Assembly (NCBI RefSeq): GCF_050436995.1
Contig: NC_134756.1
Coordinates: 434,001 to 498,000, forward strand
From: Anticarsia gemmatalis
Lineage: Eukaryota; Arthropoda; Insecta; Lepidoptera; Erebidae
Direction of reading: 5' to 3'
Length of the DNA stretch: 64,000 nt
Part shown: positions 11,300 to 23,656 of the stretch, piece by piece
Position numbering within the stretch: position 1 is the first letter of the stretch
Layout: every line of letters begins with the position of its first letter
Position numbers and translations under genes: made by a program
Notes under the pieces: model-generated
Databases searched by the model: none
Seen by the model: only the letters and a program-made list of their open reading frames with translations
What the model was told of the DNA's origin: nothing

Positions 11300-12972
11300 A
11301 AAAATATAAGTTTATTAAACTACTACAAAACTTAACTGAACTATTTATTAATAAAGCTATATTATTGCCAAAATTACAATTAATAAATTAACCAATGATT
11401 TATTTTTATTTCCTACAAACAGACATCACTTCCAGTGCACTATCCTTTATCAACTAAACCAGTTCAGAACGCGTGTCAAATAAAAGATAATTTAAATCAA
11501 TAACATGTCATTGTAAGGGCGTTATAATTACAAATAGATAATTAATTGTAAATTGCGTATCGTCCTATTTATGAAATAAATAAATATAATTATAATTTAA
11601 GCAAGTCACTGTTTGGGTTATGATTATATTATTATTATATCATCGATTAAGAGTCAATAAATAATATCTGAAAACATGCAATTTTTAAACCATTCAATCT
11701 AGAATCAAGTAGTAGAATCAAGATCTGTATATACAGATCATAATTAAATGTGGTCTTGTAAAAAGGTAAGGTCGTAGCACTCGTAACCGGCGGACCTGTA
11801 TGACAACAGATATTAATGTGAATGAAGCAAAGGAAGCAAACTTATTGCCATTTACTGGGCCCTTTACCAAATCTCGCGGTATTATTGAGAGCAATTTAAT
11901 AGAAAACACATAAATCCAACAACAGTAAGTTTACTTGACACTGAATTCTACACTAGACATTTTGATTAAATAACTCACAACTAGCAGTCACAGATATTAC
12001 CACTCGAGTCCAAAAAGCAGTAGAAAAATAAGGATTAAAAAAAAGACATTTCGATAAGCACTGCACATATTTCAAATGTATTCACCCCTTAAACCCCTGC
12101 CTGTTGCTTCCACCCCTCTAAGTAATTGGCAAGTGACAGATTGTGACACACTGACCCAATTTCAGTCGCAAGTCGCAGTCGCAATACTCGATCGCGCGTT
12201 TAGTCGCGCGGAAAAAATGGGCCAACTCTTTTACGGATAACCCGGATAACCGGCTGATAGATTTTGTGCTTTGTTTTTTAGTATAGGGGTGGGTTTATGT
12301 AGTATATGGGAAAAGGGGGTTTATATAAGTCCTATTCTTGTGGGTTATGTCTTTTCAATTGAGGAAAGGGGGAAATTTCATCTGGAGATGCATTTAATTA
12401 GATGTTATTTTTACGTATTTACTGCCCCGTACTCATTTAGGATTATCGTTTTAATAAAAGTTTTCTAGGGATCGATTTTTGCCACTAAGCAATCAACGGC
12501 GAAGTCTATCGACGTCTTTCAAAAACTGATTGAAGCGCCTTGTGTGTTCCGTAGGAACTTATTTTAATGGTAGATTTAAATACATATAAAACTGATCTGC
12601 ATTCATCTGCAGGTGAATCTTCATGTCAAATGCTTGTCAATAGTACAGTAGCACGATTCTCTTCTATTGAGTTTCATCGAGTATTTCGTACATTTCTTAT
12701 ATTTTGTCGAAAATATTTGTAAAAAAAACCTAGTACCGTTAATAATCATTGTTGTTCATTCAACACGAGACACATTCGTATAATACTTACTACAGACGTG
12801 TAGAACATAATTATCAGCTAATTTTATTTACATTTGTTATCTTTATTTATTAGCTGTCAAAGGTCAAAGCGGTCATTGATATTATGAACGATTTGTTTAT
12901 TTGTTTGTCAATGACTTTAATTAATTCATACTAATGAATAAATACGAAAGTATGTCAAATTGTCTACCTTTC
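11300..12972. other. Upstream region of the lectin gene
   Basis: Mostly AT-rich. A CpG-rich patch with GTCGCA repetition lies at 12160-12215. The C-rich run near 12085-12115 resembles one at 49720-49745. No gene seen. Confidence 0.45.
11740..11870 (-). repeat. Interspersed repeat family D
   Basis: It shares TTCCTTTGCTTCATTCACAT with copies at 31190, 32926 and 42466. The minus-strand open frame here is a by-product. Confidence 0.5.
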
Positions 12973-13062
12973 TGACGCCTCTGTGGCGCGGTCAGTATCG
13001 GATCCGATTGCTGATAATGAGCTCTACGGATTCCCGGGTCGAGAAGCCGGGAAGAGAGAGAG
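12973..13062 (+). mobile_element. SINE-like tRNA-derived fragment
   Basis: GACGCCTCTGTGGCGCGGTC and CCCGGGTCGAGAAGCCGGGA form a degraded A/B-box unit followed by a GA-rich tail. Confidence 0.55.
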
Positions 13063-13566
13063 AGCACTATTGGTCTATTCTAATATAAATTAGAATATTT
13101 AATATATTAAAGTCTAAGTCCAATATGTTTTATTTCATAAACTATCTAAATCTACAATAGTTTTTGGAAAAGCAGTAGCACTCACGGCTTGCTCTATTTT
13201 TTCATGTAAATTCATTATGAATAGTGATTAATATAAAAAACATGTCTTTATTCGAGGACATAGCACAGTTAACATACCTAAATCGTATCGAGAGGGATTA
13301 AAAAATGTACACACGGTGAATACATTTATAAAGTCGTCGAGAGTCGTAAAATTGTAATGAAGGCATACAGTAACTGTGTGATGGAATTTTGGGTAAAAGA
13401 ACGCTTTTTCCCGCCACATGCTCATATCTGCTACATTATTCTGAGATCAATTTACTCGAATTATATTCTGGTAGGCAGGATAAAAATGCTACAATTTAAA
13501 TTGTCTATATGTATGTATGTAAACATTATTATTATGGTAACATTGTCTGTGGAATCCAAGGAAATA

Positions 13567-13760
13567 CATACTAACATTATAAAGGTGATACCTGTCTGTT
13601 TGTTACGCTTTCATGGCTAATCTTCTGAACCTATTATTATAAAGTTTTGTATAGAGATAGTTTAAGACCCGGCGTTGTATATGTAGGTAACCTATTAAAA
13701 AATCATTCCCTAAAAAGAGAAAAAGAGACGAATTTCTGTATGCGGACGTAGCCGCGCTTG
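13567..13760 (+). mobile_element. Helitron-like fragment, third family
   Basis: It begins ATACTAACATTATAAAGGTG and ends near a GC-rich tip (GCGGACGTAGCCGCG). The 3' CTAG is lost. It is the first of three neighbouring pieces. Confidence 0.45.
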
Positions 13761-13788
13761 TCAACGGTGCTTTATACATAATCCATTA

Positions 13789-13993
13789 TCTAAATAAATA
13801 TAACTCAAAGGTGACTGACTGACATCCATCAACGCACAGTCCAAACCACTGGAAGAATCGGGAAGAAATTTGGCATGCAGGTAGATGTTATGACGTAGGT
13901 ATCCGCTGAGAAAGGATTTTGGGGATAATATAGTGGATGAAAGTTTGTATCAAAATTTTGTCCTAAGTCACAAACCATGCGGACAAAAGCTAG
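13789..13993 (+). mobile_element. Helitron-like element, third family
   Basis: It starts with TC, carries GACTGACTGACATCCATCAA and AATTTGGCATGCAGGTAGAT, and ends GCGGACAAAAGCTAG. It is non-coding. Confidence 0.55.
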
Positions 13994-14204
13994 TACTTTC
14001 TAGTTTAAAATATTCTCATATACACGAACAGGCTGTAGAAGAGCCAGCTACGTTATTTTATGTGAACATAACACGAGTCTTCTGTGCACGTGACCCACGG
14101 CACTGCCAACTTCTACCCATTATACATTCTTATGCATTTTTATTCCTCTACGACATATATTATTTTTAATGTACTGAATATCGTGCTACATTATCATTTG
14201 GTGT

Positions 14205-14497
14205 AGTATATTTATAAAACTCTTCCGTTATTGACTGACTGATGGACAACGCAGAGCCGAAATTACTGAACAAATAAGGTATCCTAATCTTTAATTTAAA
14301 TCACGTTTAAGACCCGTTGCATTATAATATTATGAGCCTAAAAAATTGATATTTGGTATGAAAACTCCTTAGGAACTATTAAGTAGAGTATTAGGACTAT
14401 TAGGTAAGTCTAGAGGAGCACTAAGAGGAGATTTTTGAATATTTCCTCCCGCCGGGAGTGAAATTCCACGCGGGTAAAACCGCGGGTGTAAAGCTAG
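14205..14497 (+). mobile_element. Helitron-like element, third family, with 3' hairpin
   Basis: The 3' end has stem CGCG, loop GGTAAAAC, stem CGCG, then GGTGTAAAGCTAG. It shares GACTGACTGA with its neighbour. The 5' end is approximate. Confidence 0.5.
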
Positions 14498-16475
14498 TAC
14501 AATATGATACAATAAGTTTTTCTGTTTGTCTAACTATCTGTTCATTGAACTGGTTGACTTGGCTATGCAATGTTTTTTTTAAAATCGAGTAATTACTTCA
14601 TACTAAAAGATGCTGTTATTGGTTCTTTTTTATTTTTGTAAGATTCTTTATCACTTTGTTTTAATATATTAAACAAATAAGAGGACTACATTTTTGTTAG
14701 TTTCTTAAGTAATTTAAATAACAATCTAACATTTTCCCAATGCATTTAAATTCCTTTAGTTAATTAGACAAATTAAAATGCGTATTAACTTGAATTGATA
14801 GAACACTGTCAAATATTTGCGGTTAAGAAAACAAATAAGTTGGTCACCACACACAACTAACGGAAAATTCTATTCTTACTAAACACACACACACATATTT
14901 ATGACTACTAAATATCGAAGCCTTAAAAAAAACAATATTACGGTCACTAAAACGTATATAAAAATTTATGTTCACACTATAACCTATACGCAATACATCA
15001 CACACAAAACTGACATTATCTTAAACACATTTGTGACAAATGACACACACAAATTTGCACAAAACAAAAAATAAATGCGAAAAACAAAAATGTATTACTA
15101 ATTCTTTTTATCTGGACATTTGATTGAATTTAACCAAAAAAAATTACTAAAATAGATATATTTTTTTGCAAAAAATCGTGTAGTAATTTATTTTATATTT
15201 GAACTTGACACTGACCGCAACCTTGTTTGAATGGGGTTCGAACCTAGGACCAATATGTCACGTCGGAGTTGTATCGTTGACTGGCAGTGAAAGCGAGGTG
15301 AGTAGTGTGAGCTGTAGGTATATAATCCTATATACATATAGATGAGTTTCTGCGAATTGTTTACATATATTGACAGTTAGGTTTAAGATAAAGTTGAGTG
15401 CCCCTATGATTTTTTAGGGTCCCGTAGTTTGGCAACAAATGTGATAAGTTTCATTATTTTTCTTACCTTTTGATTACGGATAATAAATTTATCAATATAA
15501 GTGTAATAATCGTTTTGTTTAGTGTAGGTACTTAATATTATAATGCTGTTGTACGTTGGCTGAAATTTTATGGCTAAACTATTATACAGATTTTCTTGAA
15601 ATTAAGTCAAACAAGGGCTACTTATTTTGAAAATTATATTTTTTCACTCAAATCACAGGCGAGCGCAGCCGCGCATGTTTCAGGTATTACAAAAATCCTA
15701 CAAAATCACACTACATGCAAGAAGTAAACGTTTATAATAAGGTTACAAAGTAATAGTTAACTCGAATACTTTAAAAAAATACTTCGAATAAAGTTGCATG
15801 CTGCAGTTAGTTTAGAATAGTATAGGTATAAAGAATTTGTGTCGAGAGCAATGTGTTATCTGTTGTCGACTCTGTTATTTACATATTTACACATAATGTA
15901 TTGGTATATCCAGTACAAGCTGCATGAAGTATTTATTTACTTAAATCAATGTCACAAATGGGCATGAAATAAAACACAGAATTTTTAAGATATTGACTTA
16001 ATTATTTCCAAAATAAGTCCATTATTGTTTGATTCCTTTGATGATAAACTGTATGCAAACAAATAAATAATTTGGAAGCTAATGGTGATGGTAGAGCTAA
16101 ACAATAATCTTCAAAAACAACTGTTATTCAAAGATTTAGATTATTCCCCCTTAACTTATTTATATTCTTTGAATTTCTTTGTCGCGTACAACAAAAGCCA
16201 TAAGGCAAAAATACACATATTCCAGTGTGTAAAATCAGAAATATTCTGAGTGTTGACGCTGACCGTACGCGTACAGACGTACAATATACGAGAAATATCG
16301 CAAACGTAGGGTCACCATGTGGAAAATTAAAAATCCGGACCAAACCACTATTTCTGCGAAAGAGACTGGACTTTACGTTTGACCGTAATATTTTGTGATC
16401 TATTTTTTTCATTTATAATGAGATTTTCTGTCCTGTAATACCTAATTAGATTTTCTGTGATGTAATAAAAGTTAG
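14498..16475. other. AT-rich non-coding DNA
   Basis: No gene seen. A reversed B-box-like GGGGTTCGAACCTAGG lies at 15233-15248 and a Helitron-tip-like GCGAGCGCAGCCGCG near 15659. Confidence 0.4.
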
Positions 16476-16805
16476 AGTGATAGCCGAGAGGTATAAGTTG
16501 ACACCGGTGACAAAGTTGACACCGCTGTGGTTTGACACAGGTGGCTGCAGGTTCGAACCCGAGGCAACACACCAATGACTTTTCGAAGTTATGTGTGTAT
16601 TAGAAATAATTATCACATGCTCCAACCGTGAAGGAAAACATCGCCAAGAAACCTTGCATGCCTAAAATTGGTTTAAAACATTTATTGAGGGCATGCAAAG
16701 TCCCCAACCCGCACTTGGCCAGCGTGGTGGACTCAAGGCTTAACCCCTCCCTCATTACGGGAGGACACCCTTGCCCAGCAGTGGGACATTAATGGGTTCA
16801 ATTTA
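16476..16805 (+). mobile_element. tRNA-derived SINE, family A, full length
   Basis: The head carries TGATAGCCGAGAGGTATAAG (A-box) and GGTTCGAACCC (B-box). The body ends with the conserved GCCCAGCAGTGGGACATTAA. The head contains a short GTTGACACCG duplication. Confidence 0.8.
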
Positions 16806-16886
16806 TTAATTTATTTAATAAAAATTAGTAGCATGACAATCAATAATGTAATCTTTACAAGATGAATTTTGAGTTTTCTAAAAAAT

Positions 16887-17153
16887 AGTGATAGCCGAGT
16901 GGTTTAGGTTGGCACTCCCCGCTCAGGTGGTCGCAGATTCGAACTCAAGGCAACACACTAATGATTTTTTGAAGTTATGTGTGTATTAGAAATAATTATC
17001 ACTTGCTCTAACGAAGAAAGAAACATCGTGATGAAAGCTGGCATGATTTTTTTTTTTTTTAATACATTTATTGAAGGCATGTAAAGTCCCCAACCCGCAC
17101 ATGGCCAGCGTGGTGGACTCAAAGTCTAACCCCTCCCTAGCATGGGAGGAGAG
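16887..17153 (+). mobile_element. tRNA-derived SINE, family A
   Basis: It begins GTGATAGCCGAGTGGTTTAG and has a poly-T tract inside the body. It is truncated before the last 40 bp of the consensus. Confidence 0.78.
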
Positions 17154-17647
17154 AGAAAAAAAAATACTGACATCTTATAGATCCAATTATAACTATCAGA
17201 AATAATAATTACACGAACCGTATATAATACTTAACCATTTTCTTTTACCATGAAAATAACAGTTCGTACAATAAGATGTAAAGCAACTATTTTCGGAGAG
17301 GTAATCAAACCTACATATACAGATTTTAACTTTCGCACTACGGGTACCACACATTCAATCTTTGTAAATAATAAGACTTCTACAAGAATTTCTCTATCTC
17401 TCGTCTCCAATATTCCGTTTTCTATATCCACCCTACTAGGACATACAGTTCGTTTAATGAGGATGTCCGTCTTGCATTTATTCTGTAGTCGTTTTAATAA
17501 TTTCGATATCATTTCGCTCCGTATTCACGTCGTTTCGTTTTAATGGCAACATTTTGTAGGAAATGCAACAGCTTATACTTACTGTTCAATATTCACGGGT
17601 GACATTTTGTTAATGTTTATTTCTGATGTTCAGTGCCGGCCGGTTTC

Positions 17648-17714
17648 ATGATGGTTTTAAATGTGATGGCCATGTTTGCCTTGCTTCTGTTCATGTGTTC
17701 GCTCTTGGGTTCAC
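17648..17714 (+). CDS. Possible first coding exon with signal peptide
   Basis: An ATG opens 22 codons, MMVLNVMAMFALLLFMCSLL then GS, a textbook signal sequence. It ends in phase 1 at a perfect donor (C|GTAAGT). An initiator-like TTCAGTG lies 17 nt upstream at 17630. The patch is more GC-rich than its flanks. I do not recognise a family. The best in-frame partner exon is 18152-18288, but a partner farther away, or an old transposon remnant, is also possible. Confidence 0.3.
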
Positions 17715-17920
17715 GTAAGTCTTTAACTTCTGGATGTTGTGCGTTTGTTTGTCTGCCGTTCACGTCAGACGGATGAACCGATTTGGATAAAACTAGGTGA
17801 TTATTTTCAAAACAGATCACGGGTGGAACTTCCGATAATGACGATATCTAATGGCTCAAATGTTCGTATGATTTGGATAGTTGTCTAATCTCTAGTTATG
17901 GTTTGTGTTCTTAATATGTT

Positions 17921-18010
17921 TAATAAGCCACATCAAAGGCTTTCGGGCGGCTTGAACAACATTGAAACTAGGTTGACCACTAACAATGCGATAAGAAGTC
18001 GAAAAAGTCT
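17921..18010 (+). repeat. Interspersed repeat family F
   Basis: AAGCCACATCAAAGGCTTTC and ACTAGGTTGACCACTAACAA recur at 37119-37205. An open frame across it is not a gene. Confidence 0.6.
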
Positions 18011-18151
18011 GGTAGTTGCTATCAAAAGCATTAAAAAAATGCAAGTCCTGTCCAGAGAATTGCCTCAGTTTTTCGTCGCTAAAATAAGTAAATTTTGGTA
18101 AGAAATCTACCTAACAATGAAAACTGGCAGTACATTACATAATTAGGTTAG

Positions 18152-18288
18152 CAGTGTCTCCGGCAGTTGTCTCATGCAACGTGAAGGCTCTGCTCCGTGA
18201 CGTCAAGCACGTCCGCTCCCACTGGCCTCGTGAACCGTACATTAGCAGAGAACATACACTGTGTGTGTCATTATTATGTAAGAAATAG
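18152..18288 (+). CDS. Possible second exon of a small secreted peptide
   Basis: After TTAG at 18148-18151 the frame set by the phase-1 donor at 17714 stays open for 44 codons to TAG, giving a 67-residue product. It includes VVSCNVKALLRDVKHVRSHW and three cysteines. The minus strand is also open here (MFSANVRFTRPVGADVLDVT), so the patch may be a GC-rich repeat. Low confidence. Confidence 0.2.
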
Positions 18289-18715
18289 AATTACGAAGAC
18301 TGCTTAAATCTTGAAATGTTTTGGTGTAGGAAGTCTTGGATATTTGGTTTCCAGATTGAACTTTTTAAATTACTGCTTGGGTGTATTTCTCGTGTCGCAG
18401 AAACTGTGTGGGAATCAAACAAACGACTTTGGAACTCAGTGGTAGTGGTGCGGCGATAACTTAACCTTAATGCATAGGATAAGAGTAGATAGGCTTTCTA
18501 ATTAGTATTTATTTAGAATTTTAGACATATACTTTCCCGGCTGTGTTTTATTTGAAAGATTAGCTTTCGAAGAAAATGCAGCCGTGAAACGGGTGCTAGT
18601 ATAAAAACAAATGAAACTAACATCAGAGTTAGAAAATCAGAATAACATTAGAAACTTCTACGGATTTCTTCGTTAAGGGAAAGGTACAAAAACAACAAAA
18701 CACATAAATAAATTA

Positions 18716-18721
18716 TTTATT
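18716..18721 (-). terminator. Polyadenylation signal AATAAA of the His-rich gene
   Basis: AATAAA on the minus strand lies just past the TAG at 18736-18738, in an AT-rich 3' flank. Confidence 0.45.
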
Positions 18722-18735
18722 ACACATAACTAAAT

Positions 18736-19353
18736 CTACTTTCCAAACACATAATACCCATGGCCGGCCCCATGGCCTCCGAAGAACAGGCCAGTACCGT
18801 AACCACCATAACTCGTTCTATATACATTCACTGGTTCTTCCTCATCAGTTCTCTTCTCCATATGCCTATAATGCCCCAACTTCGGCTCAATTTTATGCAC
18901 AGTATGCACAGTCTTTTGCAAAGGAATCACAGACAAATCATGCAACGGAACTAAATTGTGCGGATACGGAATTACAATAGGAATTGACGGAGTCGGATGT
19001 GAAATGTTCGCAGCACTATGCGATATTGTTTGCGTTAAAATCGGTATTTTAACATTGTCGTTAGTGACTATGTGTTTCACATCCGTATGTATTGCGCTGT
19101 GGTGTATATTTGATTGCGAAATCGGAATAACGTGTAGCTTGGGTACAATGATTTGGGAGATCGGTATTGAGATGATGTTGGGGCTTTTTTTAATTCTCGG
19201 AGTGACGAGGACGTGGGAGTGAAGGGGGGAGGTGTGAGGGATGAGGAGAGGTACTTCGTGAGGCGCCTTAAGTTCCCGGTATTGCCGTAAGGGGGTGTTG
19301 TAGGCTCGGTGCAGGTGAGCCAGGAGAAACAGGAGTGTCAGTTTCGTCACCAT
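18736..19353 (-). CDS. Secreted His/Ile/Pro-rich protein with Gly/Tyr-rich tail
   Basis: This open reading frame encodes 205 residues. Residues 1-17 or so are a clear signal peptide (MVTKLTLLFLLAHLHRA). The middle is low-complexity and rich in His, Ile, Pro and Ser, with recurring IPI, HSA and VIP patterns. A charged stretch, HMEKRTDEEEPVN, precedes a Gly/Tyr/Phe tail (SYGGYGTGLFFGGHGAGHGY). Such tails occur in cuticular and silk-like structural proteins. No chitin-binding R&R motif is visible. The ATG lies directly after a perfect acceptor (TTTTTGTTACAG), so a non-coding or very short upstream exon is likely. I start at the ATG after that acceptor rather than the in-frame TTG upstream. AATAAA follows 15 nt after the stop. 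Function is unknown; a secreted structural protein is an inference. Confidence 0.75.
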   Translation of the reverse strand: MVTKLTLLFLLAHLHRAYNTPLRQYRELKAPHEVPLLIPHTSPLHSHVLVTPRIKKSPNIISIPISQIIVPKLHVIPISQSNIHHSAIHTDVKHIVTNDNVKIPILTQTISHSAANISHPTPSIPIVIPYPHNLVPLHDLSVIPLQKTVHTVHKIEPKLGHYRHMEKRTDEEEPVNVYRTSYGGYGTGLFFGGHGAGHGYYVFGK

Positions 19354-19379
19354 CTGTAACAAAAAGAAAATGTTGTATT

Positions 19380-19928
19380 TTACATGGTTTACATAAAGAA
19401 CTAAAAGGGATATACCCAGATTTAAATACTTGGCTATTAAGAATCTAGGTTAAGTTTAATTTTATTCAATAAGGAAGTTTCGTTGGAATTTGTTTTTTTC
19501 AAAAACACAGCCATTATTATAAACACTTTGACATCACACTATTTTCGCATGCATTTTTCTAGGCTAATATTCTATTCATCCATTCAGCCGACTATAGTAA
19601 AAAGACATAGATCTGCTATAAAAGCCCTTTATTAAAAATATAATAACTCAGTCACTTAATCATTAACTACAATATAAAACCCCGGATCCGGTTCCGCACA
19701 ACGCCAGTTATTCACTAGGCGGTATCGGCGACACATTACCTGTCAGCTGACAGCCGATATTAACGCACACGACACGCACGATTATTGCGCTCATCATTAT
19801 GTGAAGGACTTTCACACTGCTTGTGCGGTTTGTTGACGATTTTTAACATTAGGATACATATTCACTTTACTTAATATGAATATAGGTGGATACTTCATTT
19901 AGTCAAAGATTATTCAATATATCTATAA
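19380..19928. other. Upstream region of the His-rich gene
   Basis: It should hold the gene's first exon and promoter on the minus strand. CAGCTGACAG followed by GTAATG (minus strand, near 19776) is a candidate donor but not a proven exon. A plus-strand TATAAAAC lies at 19671. Confidence 0.3.
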
Positions 19929-20183
19929 CTAGCTGACCCGCGCAACTTTGCTTGCGTCACATAAGAGAGAATGGGTCAAGATTTTTCCCATTTTTGTTGC
20001 ATTTTTTATTCCTACTCTGCTCCTATTGGTCATAGCGTGATAATATATAGCCTATAGCCTTTCTCGATAAATGGACTATCTAACACTGAAATAATTTTTC
20101 AAATTGGACCAGTAGTTCCTGAGATTAACGCGTTCAAACAAACAAACAAACAAACTCTTCAGCTTTATAATATTAAGTATAGA
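19929..20183 (-). mobile_element. Lep1-type Helitron-like element
   Basis: A full-length copy with terminal CTAG and GA (TC reversed), and a short AAAC array. It lies about 0.6 kb upstream of the His-rich gene. Confidence 0.9.
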
Positions 20184-20505
20184 TTGGCGTCACGAATTCT
20201 AGGTACAGATCCCAATTATGTTAAGTTTATTTTGTAGTATCGAACGACATGCAGTGCTAGTAATAAGGTTTTATAATTGCTAGTATAATTATTAATAGCA
20301 CTGGCTCCAACTATTCATGTTAGCTAAAAATATAGTTTAAACTGAAAGTTAAAACTGAGTTCTTTGAAATATTTTGAAGTTCCAAAGCTTCAAGCTTTTT
20401 TAAAAACCCGTGATCTACCGACAACCAATAATCGCCGATTTGTTATCACACAACAGCTAATATGAAAGGGCTTTGGATACTTAAACGGGGAAGCGTGAAT
20501 TAAAG

Positions 20506-20551
20506 CCACCCCACACACATACACACACACGCAAACACACACACACACATG
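20506..20551. repeat. CA microsatellite
   Basis: Interrupted (CA)n with TA and GCAA interruptions. Confidence 0.85.
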
Positions 20552-20974
20552 CGACCGTCGATCAAAGGCATCTTATATCGACAGGAATTCCAATAAACAA
20601 TTACTTTCATTCACTCTTTCTTGATTTACGAAATATTTAAAATATCGCGAATTTTTCCACAAAATGTTCTTTTGTTGCGAACCGGAATGTTCTTAATTGC
20701 GTTCTTTTTAGGGGTGAAGTAGTTTCAAGGTCAATGGCCTTTTGGAAAACTAATAAAAGGGTTTTCATGCGCAGTCTTCCTTATGTTGCAGTAGTGCGAT
20801 TTGCTGCTCTCATTATTACACGTATCGAGAACTTTCTATGAACTTATTCTAGGTATGTACATATTTGAAACACTAATACGCTAGGGGCGTTAGTCAGTTT
20901 TCATACATTTCTCGATAGCTACCCTGTTGTCAACTGTCGATAGTAATTCGGTTCGGTTTTGGTCTTATGATAAA

Positions 20975-21219
20975 ATAGCTGGCCCGCGCAACTTCGCTTG
21001 CGTCACATAAGAGAGAATGGGTCATAATTTTCCCCGTTTTTGTAATATTTTTTACTGGTATATAGCATATAGCCTTTGGTGATGATATATAATCTGTAGC
21101 CTTTCTCGATAGTGGACTATCTGACATTGAAAGAATATTTCAAATTGAATCCGTAGTTCCTGAGATTAGCGCGTTCAGACAAACAAACAAACTCTTCAGC
21201 TTTATAATATTAGTATAGA
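20975..21219 (-). mobile_element. Lep1-type Helitron-like element, damaged end
   Basis: The terminal CTAG is mutated to ATAG, and the middle has a local rearrangement that repeats the ATATAGCC motif. Otherwise it is collinear with the other copies. Confidence 0.85.
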
Positions 21220-23511
21220 TATATATTTTAATATTTTAGTTTTGAAAACCATCTATAATGTAAAGACAAGAGTAGTTTTATAAACATAAAACTACGGACT
21301 AACCGGAGCTTAAAACTTTATTACAAGAGATCGGAACTTCCCCCGATACTGCAAAACAGTGGAAAACAAGATAGTTGCGTAATTAGTGTTCAGGATAAAA
21401 TAGTGGGGAAACTTACAAATGCAAGGATTATGAAGAAAAGCTGAAAAAATATAATTAGTAGTATACTAAGTAGGTACTGTCCATACTTTGAAAAAGTTAA
21501 ACGTCCGTTAAACGCGTCTTTTCACGTATTTATTTTATTGAGAACACAATATAGTGATTGATTTCTTTTTATATTTAAATAAATGGATTGTTTTTTTTGG
21601 ATAGAAATAAAATTCACAATAAGGTCACAAAACAGCGTTATTTATTTACTTTAATCAATTCTAACTATCTTATTTTCAACTGAGATTTTAAGTTAATTTC
21701 ATGAGTAAGAGCTTTGCAACTATTAAATGTAATCAGGCGCTTTGCGTTTAAAATAATTCTGTTGCCCTTTCTTTAGTTCTATTTTATTAAATACCTTTTC
21801 GTTTAAAAGTAACATATTAATAAAATTTTCAAGAGAAGCTCGAAATAAGTTAAATGGCTTACTTATTACATGATAATTTAATATCCACACCTTTCGGCTG
21901 AAATTGCTTATATCTCTTTTTCCAGTCTTTCCTTACGTATAATCAATCCATAATTTAATAATTGATAAAGAACAGTACATCAAAGTCGTAATTAACCTAT
22001 CTGAAATGCTATTTACCAAAGTTCATCTTAATAAGTAGTGACATTTGACATTTACTCACTGAATCTCATCAAAGGCTCTAATAATCCCACTGCCCACTGC
22101 CCACACGTGGACTGATTAACACACGAGGCTAATGAACTAAAGGAAAAAGTTCCCTTTACCTGAGATACAGGGAATAATGGTTATTGTGGGATGTGCCTTA
22201 TTAATGCCTACTATTGAGGTTATATGAGAGAAATGTTGATATTATAAATATGTGTCTGTGTTTGAGCTTTGTCTAGTAAACTGCTAAACCAATTTTGATG
22301 CAAATTAGCAGGGATATAGTTGAAGATAATATAATTAATGATTATACGACTTCACATAATAGGGACTGTTGTCAACAGGATGTGTGATAGTTCTTTATTA
22401 CTTAAAAAATAGTTCTTATGAAATACGCTAGGGGCGCTGATTAATTTTGAATTCGGTACTTATCTATAGCTACTCAGTTGCCGATGTACTATAGTTGTTC
22501 CTACAACTATAGTTATACTAGTCATATACTATAGTCCTTAGGCTTAGAGTATCTATTTTTTTTTAAGAAAATGGCTTATATACTTAGAGAATGAAACTTA
22601 CTAGGCGAGCGAACTGCATCGGTCAGCTAGAAACATTATAATATTCAAAGTCCATAAACTGTCCAACGCGGTCGGCCAGCAAGTTGTGTCGGTTTGTTAC
22701 AAATTGCAGCAATAGCAGTAATGTTTGCATATTTATGAATAGTTCCGCCCGGATATCACTGCTCTATACTTTATGAAGCTGTATGTTCCATACGAATTTA
22801 CCTGGACATTTTTTATTTGTTATAAAAATGAATATTTTTATACAAAACTGTACAGTTTTTTGTTAATTAAAAATTATATTTTCTTTTGTTACGGATGTGG
22901 TTGATTTTACTGTTGAACTACTTTATATCCGAGTTTAAATATTCAAGTATCACGTAAGGTGTTAAATTCGCCTATATACTGTTTTGTACAGAAAGTAAAT
23001 AAATAAGGGCAAGAGTATATAAAACGTATTTAAGAAGGCCTTGGAATCAAATCTTAATAATTATACCTATAGCTATACATAATTATGTCACTAGGATGAC
23101 TTAGATTTTCCATTAGGCATTACAATTTAAAATATTCAGACCTATGACCTATGCTCTTAGAAATGGCCTCCTTGTCAACTTAAAATTATCACCAACATTT
23201 TACCCACTTAATCAATCGTCACAGTTCTAAAAGATTTATTACTAAAAACTAGAATAACATGAAAATCGGAACCAGAGATAAATAAAAGTAGATGTAAATA
23301 AATGGGCAATAAATCAAATTGACAATATTGAAATTTGCAAATGACCGCCATCGCGACCTCTGCTAACGGAAATCGTAGATCAATAGCTTTTACTAATCAC
23401 TTGTTTGTTTATAATAATATTATTAAATTGGTGGTAAAGTAGGAAATCTTTTGCACTAAGATTTGTGAAACTGAATACAGCAATATAAGAAATTATATTT
23501 CTTAACAAGGC
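21220..23511. other. AT-rich non-coding DNA
   Basis: No gene seen. A short inverted repeat ACTATAGTTG / CAACTATAGT lies near 22490-22515. Confidence 0.4.
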
Positions 23512-23656
23512 AACCCCGGATTAAGAATTGCTGGTCTGATAAATTGTGGATCGCACAAATAATTGTTAAGTGTGGGAATCGAGCCCACGACCTGTCGATG
23601 CACTGGTAGTGGCGTGGTGAATGGTGACCACCTTAACCACTGCGCCACGGAGGCTG
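23512..23656 (-). mobile_element. SINE family B fragment
   Basis: It ends at the reversed head CCACTGCGCCACGGAGGC with GGGAATCGAGCCCACGACCT inside. Confidence 0.7.

Noticed and set aside
17634..17714. Idea that this exon belongs to an SLC13-type transporter
   Set aside because: The hydrophobic stretch fits a signal peptide starting at its own ATG better, and no other transporter exon was found nearby.
18760..19222. Plus-strand open frames of 64 and 88 codons
   Set aside because: They are antisense shadows of the His-rich gene.
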